Assembly: GCF_000219215.1 (NCBI RefSeq) | Contig: NC_015723.1 | Coordinates: forward strand, 806,001 to 870,000 | Source of the DNA: Cupriavidus necator N-1 | Lineage (GTDB): Bacteria; Pseudomonadota; Gammaproteobacteria; Burkholderiales; Burkholderiaceae | DNA length: 64,000 nt | Direction of reading: 5' to 3' | Shown here: positions 44,734 through 54,725 of the stretch, piece after piece | Numbering within the stretch: position 1 is the stretch's first letter | Layout of the letters: each line of letters opens with the position of its first letter | Notes under the pieces: model-generated | Database searches by the model: none | What the model was told of the DNA's origin: nothing | What the model saw: the letters and a program-made list of their open reading frames with translations, nothing else | Position numbers and translations under genes: made by a program

Positions 44734-44740
44734 GTGCGCC

Positions 44741-44761
44741 GGGCCGGCACGATGCCGGCCC
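44741..44761. other. strong intercistronic hairpin before phnY
   Basis: GGGCCGGCA and TGCCGGCCC form a perfect 9-bp stem with a CGA loop, just after the transporter stop. No T run follows. It may partly end transcription or protect the upstream mRNA. Confidence 0.4.
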
Positions 44762-44818
44762 GCCCGCCACGGCTGCAACCCGTTCCCCACACTGCACAAG
44801 ACCCGAGAGGGCAAGCCC

Positions 44819-46264
44819 ATGACCGCATTGCATGCCATCCCCGAAATCCGCCACGAAGCGCTGCGCATCGCCGGCGAGAAGATCTACCGCGAAGACGTGA
44901 TCGAGGTGACCTATCCGTACACCGGCGAAGTCATCGCCACCGTGCCGAAGGCCACGCTCGACGACGTGCGCCGCGCCTACCGCATCGCGCGCGACTACCA
45001 GCCCACGCTGACGCGCTATGACCGCTACAAGATCCTGATGCGCGCCGGCGAGATCATCGCCTCGCGCCTGGACGAGATCTCGCGCACGATCACGCTGGAA
45101 TCCGGCCTGTGCCGCAAGGATTCGCTGTACGAGGTGGGCCGCGCCTCCGACGTGCTGCTGTTTGCCGCCAACCAGGCGCTGGTCGACGACGGCCAGGTGT
45201 TCTCGTGCGACCTGACCCACCACGGCAAGAGCCGCAAGGTCTATACGCTGCGCGAGCCGCTGCTGGGGGTGATCACCGCGATCACGCCGTTCAACCACCC
45301 GATCAACCAGGTGATCCACAAGGTGGCGCCGTCGGTGGCCACCAACAACCGCATGGTGCTCAAGCCCAGCGAGAAGACCCCGCTGGCAGCCTGCCTGCTG
45401 GCCGATATCCTGTATGAGGCCGGACTGCCGCCGCAGATGCTGTCGGTCATCACCGGCGACCCGCGCGAGATTGCCGACGAGATGCTGACGCACCCGGACG
45501 TGGACCTGGTGACCTTCACCGGCGGCGTGCCGATCGGCAAGTACATTGCCGCCACTGCCACCTACAAGCGCCAGGTGCTGGAGCTGGGGGGCAACGACCC
45601 GATCATCGTGATGGAAGACGCGGATCTGGAAGAGGCCGCCACGCTGGCCGCCAGCGGCTCCTACAAGAACTCCGGGCAGCGCTGCACGGCGATCAAGCGC
45701 ATGCTGGTGCATGAGTCGGTGGCGGACCGCTTTGTCGACCTGCTGGTGGCGAAGACCGAAGCGCTCAGCTATGGCGATCCCATGGACCCGAAGGTGGACA
45801 TGGGCACCGTCATCGACGAAGCCGCCGCGATCCAGTTCGAAGCCGTGGTCAATGAAGCGATTGCCGCCGGGGCCACGCTGCGCTACGGCAATATCCGGCG
45901 CGGCGCGCTGTATTCGCCGACGGTGCTCGATCATGTCGATCCCGGAATGACGGTGGCCAGGCACGAGACCTTCGGGCCGGTGTCGCCGGTGATCCGCTTC
46001 AGGGACATTGAAGAGGCGATCCGCATTTCCAACGGCACCGCCTACGGGCTCTCGTCGTCGGTCTGCACCAACCGGCTCGACTACATCACGCGCTTTGTGC
46101 GGGAGCTGAAGGTTGGCAGCGTCAATGTGCGGGAGGTGCCGGGGTATAGGCTGGAGCTGACGCCGTTCGGCGGCATCAAGGACTCTGGCCTGGGCTACAA
46201 GGAAGGCGTGCTGGAGGCGATGAAGAGCTTTACCAATACCAAGACGTATTCATTGCCCTGGTGA
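44819..46264 (+). CDS. phnY: phosphonoacetaldehyde dehydrogenase
   Basis: The 481-residue aldehyde dehydrogenase has the catalytic C289 (NSGQRCTAIK), the general base glutamate E255 in LELGG, and the FTGGVPIGKYIA loop. Sequence style and context match PhnY, which oxidises phosphonoacetaldehyde to phosphonoacetate with NAD. The next step, phosphonoacetate hydrolase, is encoded 3 kb away on the other strand. The gene ends the operon that begins with the iron-alcohol dehydrogenase and is followed by a terminator. Confidence 0.9.
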   Translation: MTALHAIPEIRHEALRIAGEKIYREDVIEVTYPYTGEVIATVPKATLDDVRRAYRIARDYQPTLTRYDRYKILMRAGEIIASRLDEISRTITLESGLCRKDSLYEVGRASDVLLFAANQALVDDGQVFSCDLTHHGKSRKVYTLREPLLGVITAITPFNHPINQVIHKVAPSVATNNRMVLKPSEKTPLAACLLADILYEAGLPPQMLSVITGDPREIADEMLTHPDVDLVTFTGGVPIGKYIAATATYKRQVLELGGNDPIIVMEDADLEEAATLAASGSYKNSGQRCTAIKRMLVHESVADRFVDLLVAKTEALSYGDPMDPKVDMGTVIDEAAAIQFEAVVNEAIAAGATLRYGNIRRGALYSPTVLDHVDPGMTVARHETFGPVSPVIRFRDIEEAIRISNGTAYGLSSSVCTNRLDYITRFVRELKVGSVNVREVPGYRLELTPFGGIKDSGLGYKEGVLEAMKSFTNTKTYSLPW

Positions 46265-46344
46265 GCGGCCCGGCGCGTAGTTTCTGCTGGTGTCTCTGGT
46301 AGCCAGGACCAGGTGGGTTCTCCCGCACTGCCATCCCGGATTTG

Positions 46345-46374
46345 GCCGCCTGCGCAGGCGGCTGCTTTATTTTC
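46345..46374 (+). terminator. terminator after phnY
   Basis: GCCGCCTGC and GCAGGCGGC form a perfect 18-base palindrome at 46345-46362, followed by TGCTTTATTTTC on the plus strand. A second perfect inverted repeat without a T run (46433-46442 with 46448-46457) lies nearer the convergent binding-protein gene and may serve the other strand. The rest of 46265-46465 shows no gene. Confidence 0.75.
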
Positions 46375-46465
46375 AGGCGGCGCTGGAGACCCCGGCGATT
46401 CTGGAGCAGCTTGGGCAGGCACGCGGAAGCTGCGGCGCGCACCATCCGTGCGCGCCGTGGCACGG

Positions 46466-47470
46466 CTAATCTGCCTTGACATTGGCGCTGCGCACCACCT
46501 CGCCCCAGCGCTTGAGCTCGGCCGCGGTGAAGACCTGGAACTGCTTGCCGGGCATATAGCTGGGCAGCGCGCCGTCGGCTTCCATGGCGGATTTCAGCCT
46601 GGGCACGGCGAGGGCCTTGCCTACGGCAGCCTGCAGTTTCTCAAGGGCGTCCGGCGGTGTCTTTGCCGGCGCCACGACGCCGGCCCACGACGTGACCTCA
46701 AAGCCGGCAAGGCCCGATTCAGACAATGTCGGCAGTTGCGGCAGCGCCGCCGAGCGCTGGCCCGAGGTAACGGCAAGCCCCTTGAGCTTGCCGGACTTGA
46801 CGTGCGGGATCATGGCCGGAATGGTCTCGATCGTCAGGGTGACCTCGCCGCCCATCGCGGCCAGCATGGCCGGGCCGCCGCCCTTGTAGGCGACATGGGT
46901 CATGTCGACCTTGGCCTGGGACTTGACCAGTTCACCGCTGAGGTGGCCTGGCGACCCGGATCCCGCGGACGAGAAGAAGACCTTGCCGGGATTGGCGCGC
47001 ATATATGCCAGCAACTCGGCGGAGGTTTGCGTCGGCATCGCCGGGTTGACCGCTACCACCAGCGGATAGCGCGCCACCAGCGCCACCGGCTCGAAGCTCT
47101 TGAGCGGGTCGAATCCCGGCTTTGCATAGAGCCATGGATTGATGGCCTGGCTGCTCAGGGTCGCCATGAACAGGGTGTAGCCGTCGGGCGCGGCCTGCGC
47201 GACATACTGGGCAGCGATGTTGCCGGCGGCACCCGGGCGATTCTCGATCACCACTTGCTGGCCCAGCGCTTCCTGCATCTCCCTGGCCAGCAAGCGGGCC
47301 AGCTTGTCGGTCGAGCCGCCGGCGGCGAAGCCAACCACGAGGCTGACCGGCCGGGCCGGATAACCGCCCTGGGCGTAGGCCGTGCAGCACAAGGTCGCGG
47401 CCAGGCCGATCAGTGTCAGGGTGGCCCGGATGCGCCCGGGCCGGTGCGGCTTGCGTTGGTTTGCCTGCAT
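46466..47470 (-). CDS. TctC/Bug-family periplasmic solute-binding protein
   Basis: The 334-residue protein has a signal peptide ending in AYAQG and the Bug pattern: YPARPVSLVVGFAAGGSTDKLAR, QVVIENRPGAAGNIAAQYVA and DGYTLFMAT. Such proteins catch small carboxylates and often act without a linked membrane partner in Burkholderiales. No TctA or TctB gene is nearby. It follows the Na/Pi transporter and phnA on the same strand, so the ligand may be phosphonoacetate or acetate. AGGAG lies before the ATG. Confidence 0.9.
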   Translation of the reverse strand: MQANQRKPHRPGRIRATLTLIGLAATLCCTAYAQGGYPARPVSLVVGFAAGGSTDKLARLLAREMQEALGQQVVIENRPGAAGNIAAQYVAQAAPDGYTLFMATLSSQAINPWLYAKPGFDPLKSFEPVALVARYPLVVAVNPAMPTQTSAELLAYMRANPGKVFFSSAGSGSPGHLSGELVKSQAKVDMTHVAYKGGGPAMLAAMGGEVTLTIETIPAMIPHVKSGKLKGLAVTSGQRSAALPQLPTLSESGLAGFEVTSWAGVVAPAKTPPDALEKLQAAVGKALAVPRLKSAMEADGALPSYMPGKQFQVFTAAELKRWGEVVRSANVKAD

Positions 47471-47552
47471 GAGTGTCTCCTGTGGGGATTGTCGTTGTCG
47501 GTTCACGCCTTGTGGCCGTGTCCGGCCGCCTGCCTGCTTGCTGCTTGTGGCG

Positions 47553-49232
47553 TCACGGATTGAGCAGGCGTTCCTGTGCGTGCGGCGCGCCGGCATTGTC
47601 GGCGGGGAGGAACGAAGTGTCTTCAGGGAGGGCGCCGCGCATGCCTGCCGGCGCGGCGCACAGCAGCGCGTTCATCTGGGAAAGCTCACGCAGGGTGTCG
47701 AGGTGCAAGGCGCTGGTTTCCACGCTCGCGGTGCGGCGCTGTGCCACCCGGGCAATGTGGCGGGCGGTGAGGCGCCCGGCGCGTGCCTGGAAGTCGCCAG
47801 CGCAATCGATCAGCAATGCCGACGCTGCGCGGTCGTTGGCAACGAAGAGCGACATCCTGGTGCGCAGGTTGGCCACCAGCATGTCGCAAAGCTCGAGCAG
47901 TTCGGCACTGCCCTCATCCGAGAAGCAGTAGTTGCGGCTCAGTTTGCGCTGGTCCAGATCGACCAGGATGCGTTCGACGATATCGCCGACATACTCCAGG
48001 TTGATATTGACCAGCATGATCTCGTCCCAGCGGGTGGCATCCTCACCGTCGAGGCTGCCGGCGTCGACGTCGGTCAGGTACATCTTGACCGACGAATAGA
48101 GTGCGTCGATGCGGTCGTCCAGCGCCCGGCAGCGGGCGTTCACGGCGCGGTCGTTGCCCACGATCGAGAGCTTCATGCCATTGAGCATCTCCTCGATCAC
48201 GTTGCCGATGCGCACGACTTCGCGCGTGGCATTGCCAAGGGCGACGGAAGGATGCCGCAGGTCGCCCTGGCTCAGGTAGCGCGCGCCGCTGGGCGCTGCG
48301 TCGTCGTGCGCATCAGGCAGCCATCGGGTGCACAGGGACGCTACCGGGTTGACGAACCAGACCAGGGTTGCGGCCAGCGTCAGGTTGAATGCCATGTGGA
48401 AGTCAATGGCCATGGTGCCGGCACTGCTGCCCAGGCGGTCCAGCAGCCAGGGCATGGCGTCCAGCATCGGCAGGAATGCCAGTATCCCCACGAACCGGAA
48501 GATCAGGTTCGCGAGCGATACCCGCCGCGCGGCGGGCGAACTGCCGGAATTGGCCAGGCAGGCTATCAGTCCACTGCCCAGATTGGCGCCAAGTACCAGC
48601 GGCAAGGCGGTGGCAGGGCCGATGACGCCGCCCATGGCCAGCGTTGCAGTCAGCAGTACCGCGGCCAGGCTGGAGTACGCGAGCAACGTCACGAGGGCGC
48701 CGATCACCAGCGCCAGCAGTGCGTCATGGCCAAGCGAGGTGAAGACGGCGCGCACGATCTCGGCGTGCAGCAGCGGCGCGGCGTATAGGCGGATCAGCTG
48801 CAAGGCCAGCGTGATCAGCCCCAGTCCCACGATGACTTCGCCAGTCTGTCCGCGCAAGCTGGCCTTGCCGGACAGACGCAGTGCGATGCCGATCACCAGC
48901 AGCAGTGGCGAGAGCCAGGAGATGTCGACCGACAGCAGGCGCGCCATCAGGCTGGTGCCGACGTCGGCACCCAGCACGATCGGCAGTGCCGCCGGCAACG
49001 ACACCAGGCCGCCTGCGACAAAGGCGCTGGTCATCAAGGCCGTGGCGCTGCTGCTCTGGATCAGCGCGGTCACGCCAAGCCCGGCCAGGAAGCCTCGCGC
49101 GGGACTGGCCGTGCCCGCGGCCAGCACCAGCCGCAGGCGCGGCCCCAGTACCTCCAGCATGCCGTGGCGGGTCACATGCGCGCCCCAGATCAGTAGTGCG
49201 ACCCCGGACATCAGGGAAAGCAGGATTTGCAT
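47553..49232 (-). CDS. Na/Pi cotransporter-type membrane protein with PhoU-like tail
   Basis: The 559-residue protein has about eight to ten membrane spans in two Na/Pi halves. The first half carries the QSSSATALMTSAFV motif near residue 60. The second half has AYSSLAAVLLTAT, where the glutamine and one serine of the usual motif are changed. Residues about 330-530 form a helical PhoU-like domain. Bacterial members usually export phosphate when it is in excess. It sits between phnA and the TctC gene, so it may remove phosphate freed from phosphonoacetate. Confidence 0.85.
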   Translation of the reverse strand: MQILLSLMSGVALLIWGAHVTRHGMLEVLGPRLRLVLAAGTASPARGFLAGLGVTALIQSSSATALMTSAFVAGGLVSLPAALPIVLGADVGTSLMARLLSVDISWLSPLLLVIGIALRLSGKASLRGQTGEVIVGLGLITLALQLIRLYAAPLLHAEIVRAVFTSLGHDALLALVIGALVTLLAYSSLAAVLLTATLAMGGVIGPATALPLVLGANLGSGLIACLANSGSSPAARRVSLANLIFRFVGILAFLPMLDAMPWLLDRLGSSAGTMAIDFHMAFNLTLAATLVWFVNPVASLCTRWLPDAHDDAAPSGARYLSQGDLRHPSVALGNATREVVRIGNVIEEMLNGMKLSIVGNDRAVNARCRALDDRIDALYSSVKMYLTDVDAGSLDGEDATRWDEIMLVNINLEYVGDIVERILVDLDQRKLSRNYCFSDEGSAELLELCDMLVANLRTRMSLFVANDRAASALLIDCAGDFQARAGRLTARHIARVAQRRTASVETSALHLDTLRELSQMNALLCAAPAGMRGALPEDTSFLPADNAGAPHAQERLLNP

Positions 49233-49290
49233 GGCGCCGCCCCCTGGTGGTGGCCGTCTTGGCGGCCACCTTTAGCTATTGACTGATGAC

Positions 49291-49313
49291 GCGTGCCGGC
49301 CTGGCCGGCACGC
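49291..49313. terminator. possible terminator after phnA
   Basis: An 11-base perfect inverted repeat (GCGTGCCGGCC and GGCCGGCACGC, one base between) lies 7 bases after the phnA stop. No T run follows, so read-through into the transporter gene is possible. Confidence 0.4.
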
Positions 49314-49320
49314 ACTGGCT

Positions 49321-50589
<1,269 letters not shown>

Positions 50590-50602
50590 CTAAGTTAGGC
50601 GA

Positions 50603-50624
50603 TAAACTCTCACAATCGAGTTTA
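50603..50624. promoter_or_regulatory. LysR-type operator between phnA and its regulator
   Basis: TAAACTC at 50603-50609 and GAGTTTA at 50618-50624 are perfect inverted arms around TCACAATC. It is a typical LysR box and lies 30 bases before the regulator start and 62 before the phnA start. Confidence 0.7.
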
Positions 50625-50653
50625 CTTTCCAGATTCTGTCAGGAAATCTCACA

Positions 50654-51550
50654 ATGCCGCACAAGCTGCCCCCGCTCAACGCCTTGCGCATCTTCGAGGT
50701 TGCCGCCCGCGCCGGCAGCTATTCCGCGGCCGCGCGTGAGCTGCACCTGACCCATGGCGCGGTCAGCCGGCAGATCGAGATCCTGGAGCAATGGCTGGGG
50801 CAGCCGCTGTTTATCCGCCAGGGCCAGCGCATGGTGCCGACTGTCCACGCGCAGGCGTTCGCGCGCGAGATCAGCACGGCGTTCGACCAGATCAGCGCCG
50901 CTTCCGAGCGCTATGGCCGCATTGCCACGCGCAAGGTGGTGCGCGTCAATGCCCCGGCAACCTTTGCCATGCGCTGGCTGATTCCGCGGCTGGATGACTT
51001 CCGGCGCCAGCAGCCCGAGGTCGACGTGCGTGTGTCCACCGCCTTCAGCAACGAGGCCGGATTCAACGGCACCTTTGACGTGGCGATACGGCGCACCCTC
51101 GAACGTGGCGAACAGTTCGAGTCAGTGCCGATCTTTTCGGAGTACCAGACGGTGATCGCCAGCCCGGCGATGCTGGAGCAGGTGCCGTTGCAAGGTGTAG
51201 AGGACCTGGTAGAGGGCGTCTTCCTCTATACGGAGACACGGCCGGGAAGCTGGGAATCGTGGCTGCAGCAGGCGGGACATGCCTCGCTGCTGCCTGTTCG
51301 CACGCTGCGCTTCGACCATTTCTTTGTCACGCTGCAGGCGGTGGTGGACAGCCTTGGCTTTGCCATCGGCACCTTTCCGACCCTGGAAACGGACCGCGCG
51401 GGCGGTCGCATTGCGACGCCGTTTGCCGCCATCCGCGCACCGGGCAATACCTATCATGCGCTGGTGCCGCGCGATGCCGACAAGCCGCTGCATCTGCGCG
51501 CGTTCCTGGAGTGGTTGCAGCAGCAGGGGGAGGCTGCCGCGGAGACCTGA
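50654..51550 (+). CDS. LysR-family regulator of phnA (GcvA-like)
   Basis: The 298-residue protein has the GcvA-type HTH PPLNALRIFEVAARAGSYSAAARELHLTHGAVSRQI at 6-41 and a substrate domain after about 90. Divergence from phnA suggests that it activates phnA in the presence of phosphonoacetate, as PhnR does in other phosphonoacetate users. The ATG at 50654 is the only one near the HTH. Confidence 0.9.
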   Translation: MPHKLPPLNALRIFEVAARAGSYSAAARELHLTHGAVSRQIEILEQWLGQPLFIRQGQRMVPTVHAQAFAREISTAFDQISAASERYGRIATRKVVRVNAPATFAMRWLIPRLDDFRRQQPEVDVRVSTAFSNEAGFNGTFDVAIRRTLERGEQFESVPIFSEYQTVIASPAMLEQVPLQGVEDLVEGVFLYTETRPGSWESWLQQAGHASLLPVRTLRFDHFFVTLQAVVDSLGFAIGTFPTLETDRAGGRIATPFAAIRAPGNTYHALVPRDADKPLHLRAFLEWLQQQGEAAAET

Positions 51551-51623
51551 AGCGGCGCGCGCCCGGGAAGCGGGGTGAGGGTGGCGCGCGGCCCGCGCGA
51601 TGCGGGCCTGCGCTGACGGGCGC

Positions 51624-52019
51624 TCAGGCCCCGTCGAGGAACGCGCTGCGCTGGCCCAGGCGCGTGCCGAGCGCATCGGGGGCCAGGCTCATGCTGGCGG
51701 GGTCCACGGCCGAGGCGGGGCTGCTTGCCATGGTCGGGTCGGCGGCTGCCGGCGCCATGCCCGGCTGGGCCGCCTGTACGGGCGCCTGGGCATAGCTGCC
51801 GCCCGCTGCGGGTGCCATCTGGGCCGACGGCGCTGCCGACGGCATGGCTTGCACGGGCTGGGCGGATTGCACCGGCTGAGTGGATTGCATCGGCTGCATC
51901 GGCTGCGTCATCGGCATGGGCTGGCTCGGCTGCAGGGGCTGGGCCTGCTGGGCAAACAGCGGGTAGGACGCGATCATCGCGCCAGCCACGACCAGGGATT
52001 TCGCCAGATGTTGCTTCAT
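51624..52019 (-). CDS. small exported Pro/Gln/Met-rich protein
   Basis: The 131-residue protein has a signal peptide ending in LFAQQ. The next 60 residues are low-complexity, with repeated QPMPMTQPMQPMQ-like and QPVQS units rich in proline, glutamine and methionine. The C-terminal 25 residues (SLAPDALGTRLGQRSAFLDG) look folded. AGGAGG precedes the ATG at 52019. It is likely periplasmic and disordered. Function unknown. Confidence 0.75.
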   Translation of the reverse strand: MKQHLAKSLVVAGAMIASYPLFAQQAQPLQPSQPMPMTQPMQPMQSTQPVQSAQPVQAMPSAAPSAQMAPAAGGSYAQAPVQAAQPGMAPAAADPTMASSPASAVDPASMSLAPDALGTRLGQRSAFLDGA

Positions 52020-52175
52020 TCGTGTACCTCCTAGAACGCCTACAGGCAAGGGAACAGTCACTGTAGCGCCGAGGCACCTGACATTCTGTTTGATTTTGCA
52101 ACGGTCGTTAACCAGCCTTGCCATCGGGGCCAGGGCAGGTTAGTTACGCGCGCGGCCTGCAAACCTTGCGGGCCG

Positions 52176-52883
52176 TCAACGCCTGGCCAATCGCTTGAGC
52201 GCCGCCGGGTCCAGCAGTTCGATCTGCCGGTACTCGCGGCGGATCAGGCCCGCTTCCTCCCACGCCTGCAGGTACTTGGCCACGGTCTGGCGAGAGCGGT
52301 TGACCATGTCGCCAAGGTCCTCCGCGCTGATGCGCACGACATGGTCGGTGCGGTCGGCCAGTTCCAGCAGGCGTGCTGCCATGCGCGCGTCGATGGGCGC
52401 CTGCGCCGCGCTTTGCGCGTGGTCGAACGCTACGCGCAGGCGCGCGCAGATCTGCTGCACGATCAGCTGCATGCCTTCCGGATGCGCGCCCAGGATGCGG
52501 TGGAAGTCGCGCTGGCTCAGCACCATCAGTTCCGTGTTGCCGACGGCGAAGGCGTCGTGCGTGCGCGGCTTGCCGTCCAGCAGCGAGATCTCGCCGAACC
52601 AGCGGCCACGCCCGATCACCGAATACACCGACTCGCGCCCGCCCGTGCTGACGCGGCTCATGCGCACCCGGCCCGACAGCACCATGCAGAAGTAGGTGGG
52701 CGGATCGCCGCGCGCGAAGATCATCTCGCCGTCGCCAAAGCGCAGGCGGCGTGCGGCGTTCGCCACGGCATCGAGCACCCCCGGCGGCGCATTGCGCAGC
52801 CAGCCGCTGGCCAGCACGCTGCGCGGCAGCGTGCGCACCGGTTCCACCGCTGCCCTCGATCCACGCTTCACATCACCCTTCAC
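52176..52883 (-). CDS. Crp/Fnr-family transcription regulator
   Basis: The 235-residue protein has a cyclic-nucleotide-binding-like barrel (about 30-140, with FGDGEMIFARGDPPTYFCMVLSG and GEISLLDGKPRTHDAFA) and a C-terminal Crp HTH (RISAEDLGDMVNRSRQTVAKYL). It has no N-terminal cysteine cluster, so it is not an oxygen-sensing Fnr. The GTG at 52883 was chosen because AGGAG lies 6 bases before it; an ATG at 52955 has no such site. It is divergent from the aldolase operon, with 110 bases between. Confidence 0.88.
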   Translation of the reverse strand: MKGDVKRGSRAAVEPVRTLPRSVLASGWLRNAPPGVLDAVANAARRLRFGDGEMIFARGDPPTYFCMVLSGRVRMSRVSTGGRESVYSVIGRGRWFGEISLLDGKPRTHDAFAVGNTELMVLSQRDFHRILGAHPEGMQLIVQQICARLRVAFDHAQSAAQAPIDARMAARLLELADRTDHVVRISAEDLGDMVNRSRQTVAKYLQAWEEAGLIRREYRQIELLDPAALKRLARR

Positions 52884-52993
52884 ATCGCTCTCCTGCTGGA
52901 GCCGAGATTGTCTAATACTTAACAGACTTTGGCGCGGTGCGCCCGGACAATGCATCGATTCAATGACTCACATGCCACCGGGGAGGTACGCAT

Positions 52994-53764
52994 ATGGCGC
53001 AAATCCAGCTTGTCGATTCAATCAGGGACCGCGTCTCCGACGCCGAATGGCAGATGCGCGTGGACCTGGCGGCCGCGTACCGCCTGGTCGCCCACTTCGG
53101 CTGGGACGACCTGATCTTCACCCATATCTCGGCACGCGTGCCGGATGCGCCGGACCAGTTCCTGATCAACCCGTACGGGATGATGTTCGACGAGATCACG
53201 GCATCGAGCCTGGTCAAGGTCGACCATGAAGGGCAGCCGGTGCTGGAAACGCCGTATGACGTCAACCCGGCCGGCTTCATCATCCACAGCGCCGTGCATG
53301 AGGCGCGCCCCGAAGTCGGTTGCGTGATGCACACGCATACCTCGCACGGCGTCGCCGTTTCGGCGCAGCAGGCGGGCCTGCTGCCGATCTCGCAGCAATC
53401 GATGTTCGCGCTGACCGGGCTGGCGTACCACGACTATGAAGGCGTGGCGCTGCGCGAGGACGAGAAGGCGCGGCTGGTGGCGGACCTGGGCCGCTGCAAG
53501 CAGATGATCCTGCGCAACCATGGCCTGCTGACGTGCGGGCGCACGGTATCCGATGCATTCCTGACCATGTACACGCTTGAGTCCGCCTGCCGCATCCAGA
53601 TCCTCGCGCAAAGCGGCGGCACGCCGCTGACCATGGTGCCCGAAGCCGCCAGCGCCAACATGGGCCAGCAGGCGCGCCAGGCCACCAAGGGCAAGGGCTC
53701 CGGCCTGGCCTGGCCGGGCCTGCTGCGTCGCCTTGACCGCATCAACCCTGACTACCGCAACTGA
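52994..53764 (+). CDS. class II aldolase/adducin family protein
   Basis: The 256-residue protein has the zinc motif HTHTSHG near residue 113 and RNHGLLTCG near 175, as in fuculose-phosphate aldolase relatives. Many such proteins act as aldolases or decarboxylases on sugar acids. The next gene, a 2-hydroxyacid reductase, starts 2 bases after its stop, so they act in one route, perhaps on a hydroxyacid. GGGAGG precedes the ATG. Confidence 0.87.
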   Translation: MAQIQLVDSIRDRVSDAEWQMRVDLAAAYRLVAHFGWDDLIFTHISARVPDAPDQFLINPYGMMFDEITASSLVKVDHEGQPVLETPYDVNPAGFIIHSAVHEARPEVGCVMHTHTSHGVAVSAQQAGLLPISQQSMFALTGLAYHDYEGVALREDEKARLVADLGRCKQMILRNHGLLTCGRTVSDAFLTMYTLESACRIQILAQSGGTPLTMVPEAASANMGQQARQATKGKGSGLAWPGLLRRLDRINPDYRN

Positions 53765-53766
53765 CC

Positions 53767-54696
53767 ATGGCCATCCTCGTTCACCTGCCGTCGTTCATGG
53801 CGGTTCCCATCACTGCCGCGCTGCGCGAAGCCGCGCCGGATATCACCGTGTGGAACGGCCGCGAGGCCGCCGTCGCGGAAGAGGTCGAAGCCATCATCGC
53901 CTGGGGCCTGAAGCCCGGCGTGCTGCCGGCCTACCCGAAGCTGCGGCTGGTCTGCGCCGCCACCGCGGGCGTCGACAAGCTGCTGGCCGCGCGGGACCTG
54001 CCGCCTGGCATACCGGTCACGCGCATAGTCGATCCCGGCCAGCAGACCGGCATTGCCCACTACGTGCTGGCGATGGCGCTGCGCCATACCCGCGCCCTCG
54101 GCCTGTACGCCGAACAGCAGCGCCGCGGTGAATGGAAGCGCCACCCGGGGCGCGATGTGTCGCGCTGCCGCGTGGGCGTGCTGGGGCTGGGCGAGATCGG
54201 CAGCGAGGTCGCGCGCATGTTTGCCGCCATCGGCTACCCGGTCAGCGGCTGGAGCCGCAGCGCCAAGTATCTGCCCGGCGTGACCGACTTCACCGACGAC
54301 GACGGGCTGGAGGCCATGCTGGCGCAGAGCGACATCCTGGTCTGCACGCTGCCGCTGACGCCGCGCACCGAGAGCATGCTGAACCGCCAGACGCTGTCGC
54401 GGCTGCCCAAGGGGGCGTTCCTGATCAACGTCGGGCGTGGCGAGCATGTGGTCGAGCCCGATCTGGTCGCACTGATCGACGATGGCCACCTTGCCGGCGC
54501 GGCGCTCGACGTGTTCGCCAAGGAGCCGCCCGCGGCGGACGATCCGGTCTGGAACCATCCCCGCATCGAGGCCACGCCGCATATCGCGGCCGACCCCTCG
54601 TACGAACTGGTGGCGCGGCAATGCATCGACAACCTGCGGCGCGCGCGCGACGGGCGTGAGCTGCTGAACCAGGTGGACCGGCAAGCGGGCTACTGA
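53767..54696 (+). CDS. glyoxylate/hydroxypyruvate reductase, GhrA type
   Basis: The 309-residue D-2-hydroxyacid dehydrogenase has an NAD loop (GVLGLGEIGSEVARM, about 139-153), the catalytic arginine in INVGRGEHVVE and the histidine in TPHIAADPS. The shortened N-terminal domain is like GhrA. It reduces glyoxylate or hydroxypyruvate with NAD(P)H. It is tightly joined to the class II aldolase gene. Confidence 0.88.
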   Translation: MAILVHLPSFMAVPITAALREAAPDITVWNGREAAVAEEVEAIIAWGLKPGVLPAYPKLRLVCAATAGVDKLLAARDLPPGIPVTRIVDPGQQTGIAHYVLAMALRHTRALGLYAEQQRRGEWKRHPGRDVSRCRVGVLGLGEIGSEVARMFAAIGYPVSGWSRSAKYLPGVTDFTDDDGLEAMLAQSDILVCTLPLTPRTESMLNRQTLSRLPKGAFLINVGRGEHVVEPDLVALIDDGHLAGAALDVFAKEPPAADDPVWNHPRIEATPHIAADPSYELVARQCIDNLRRARDGRELLNQVDRQAGY

Positions 54697-54725
54697 GGGC
54701 CCGGCGGGCCGGTCCGTCCGCGTGA

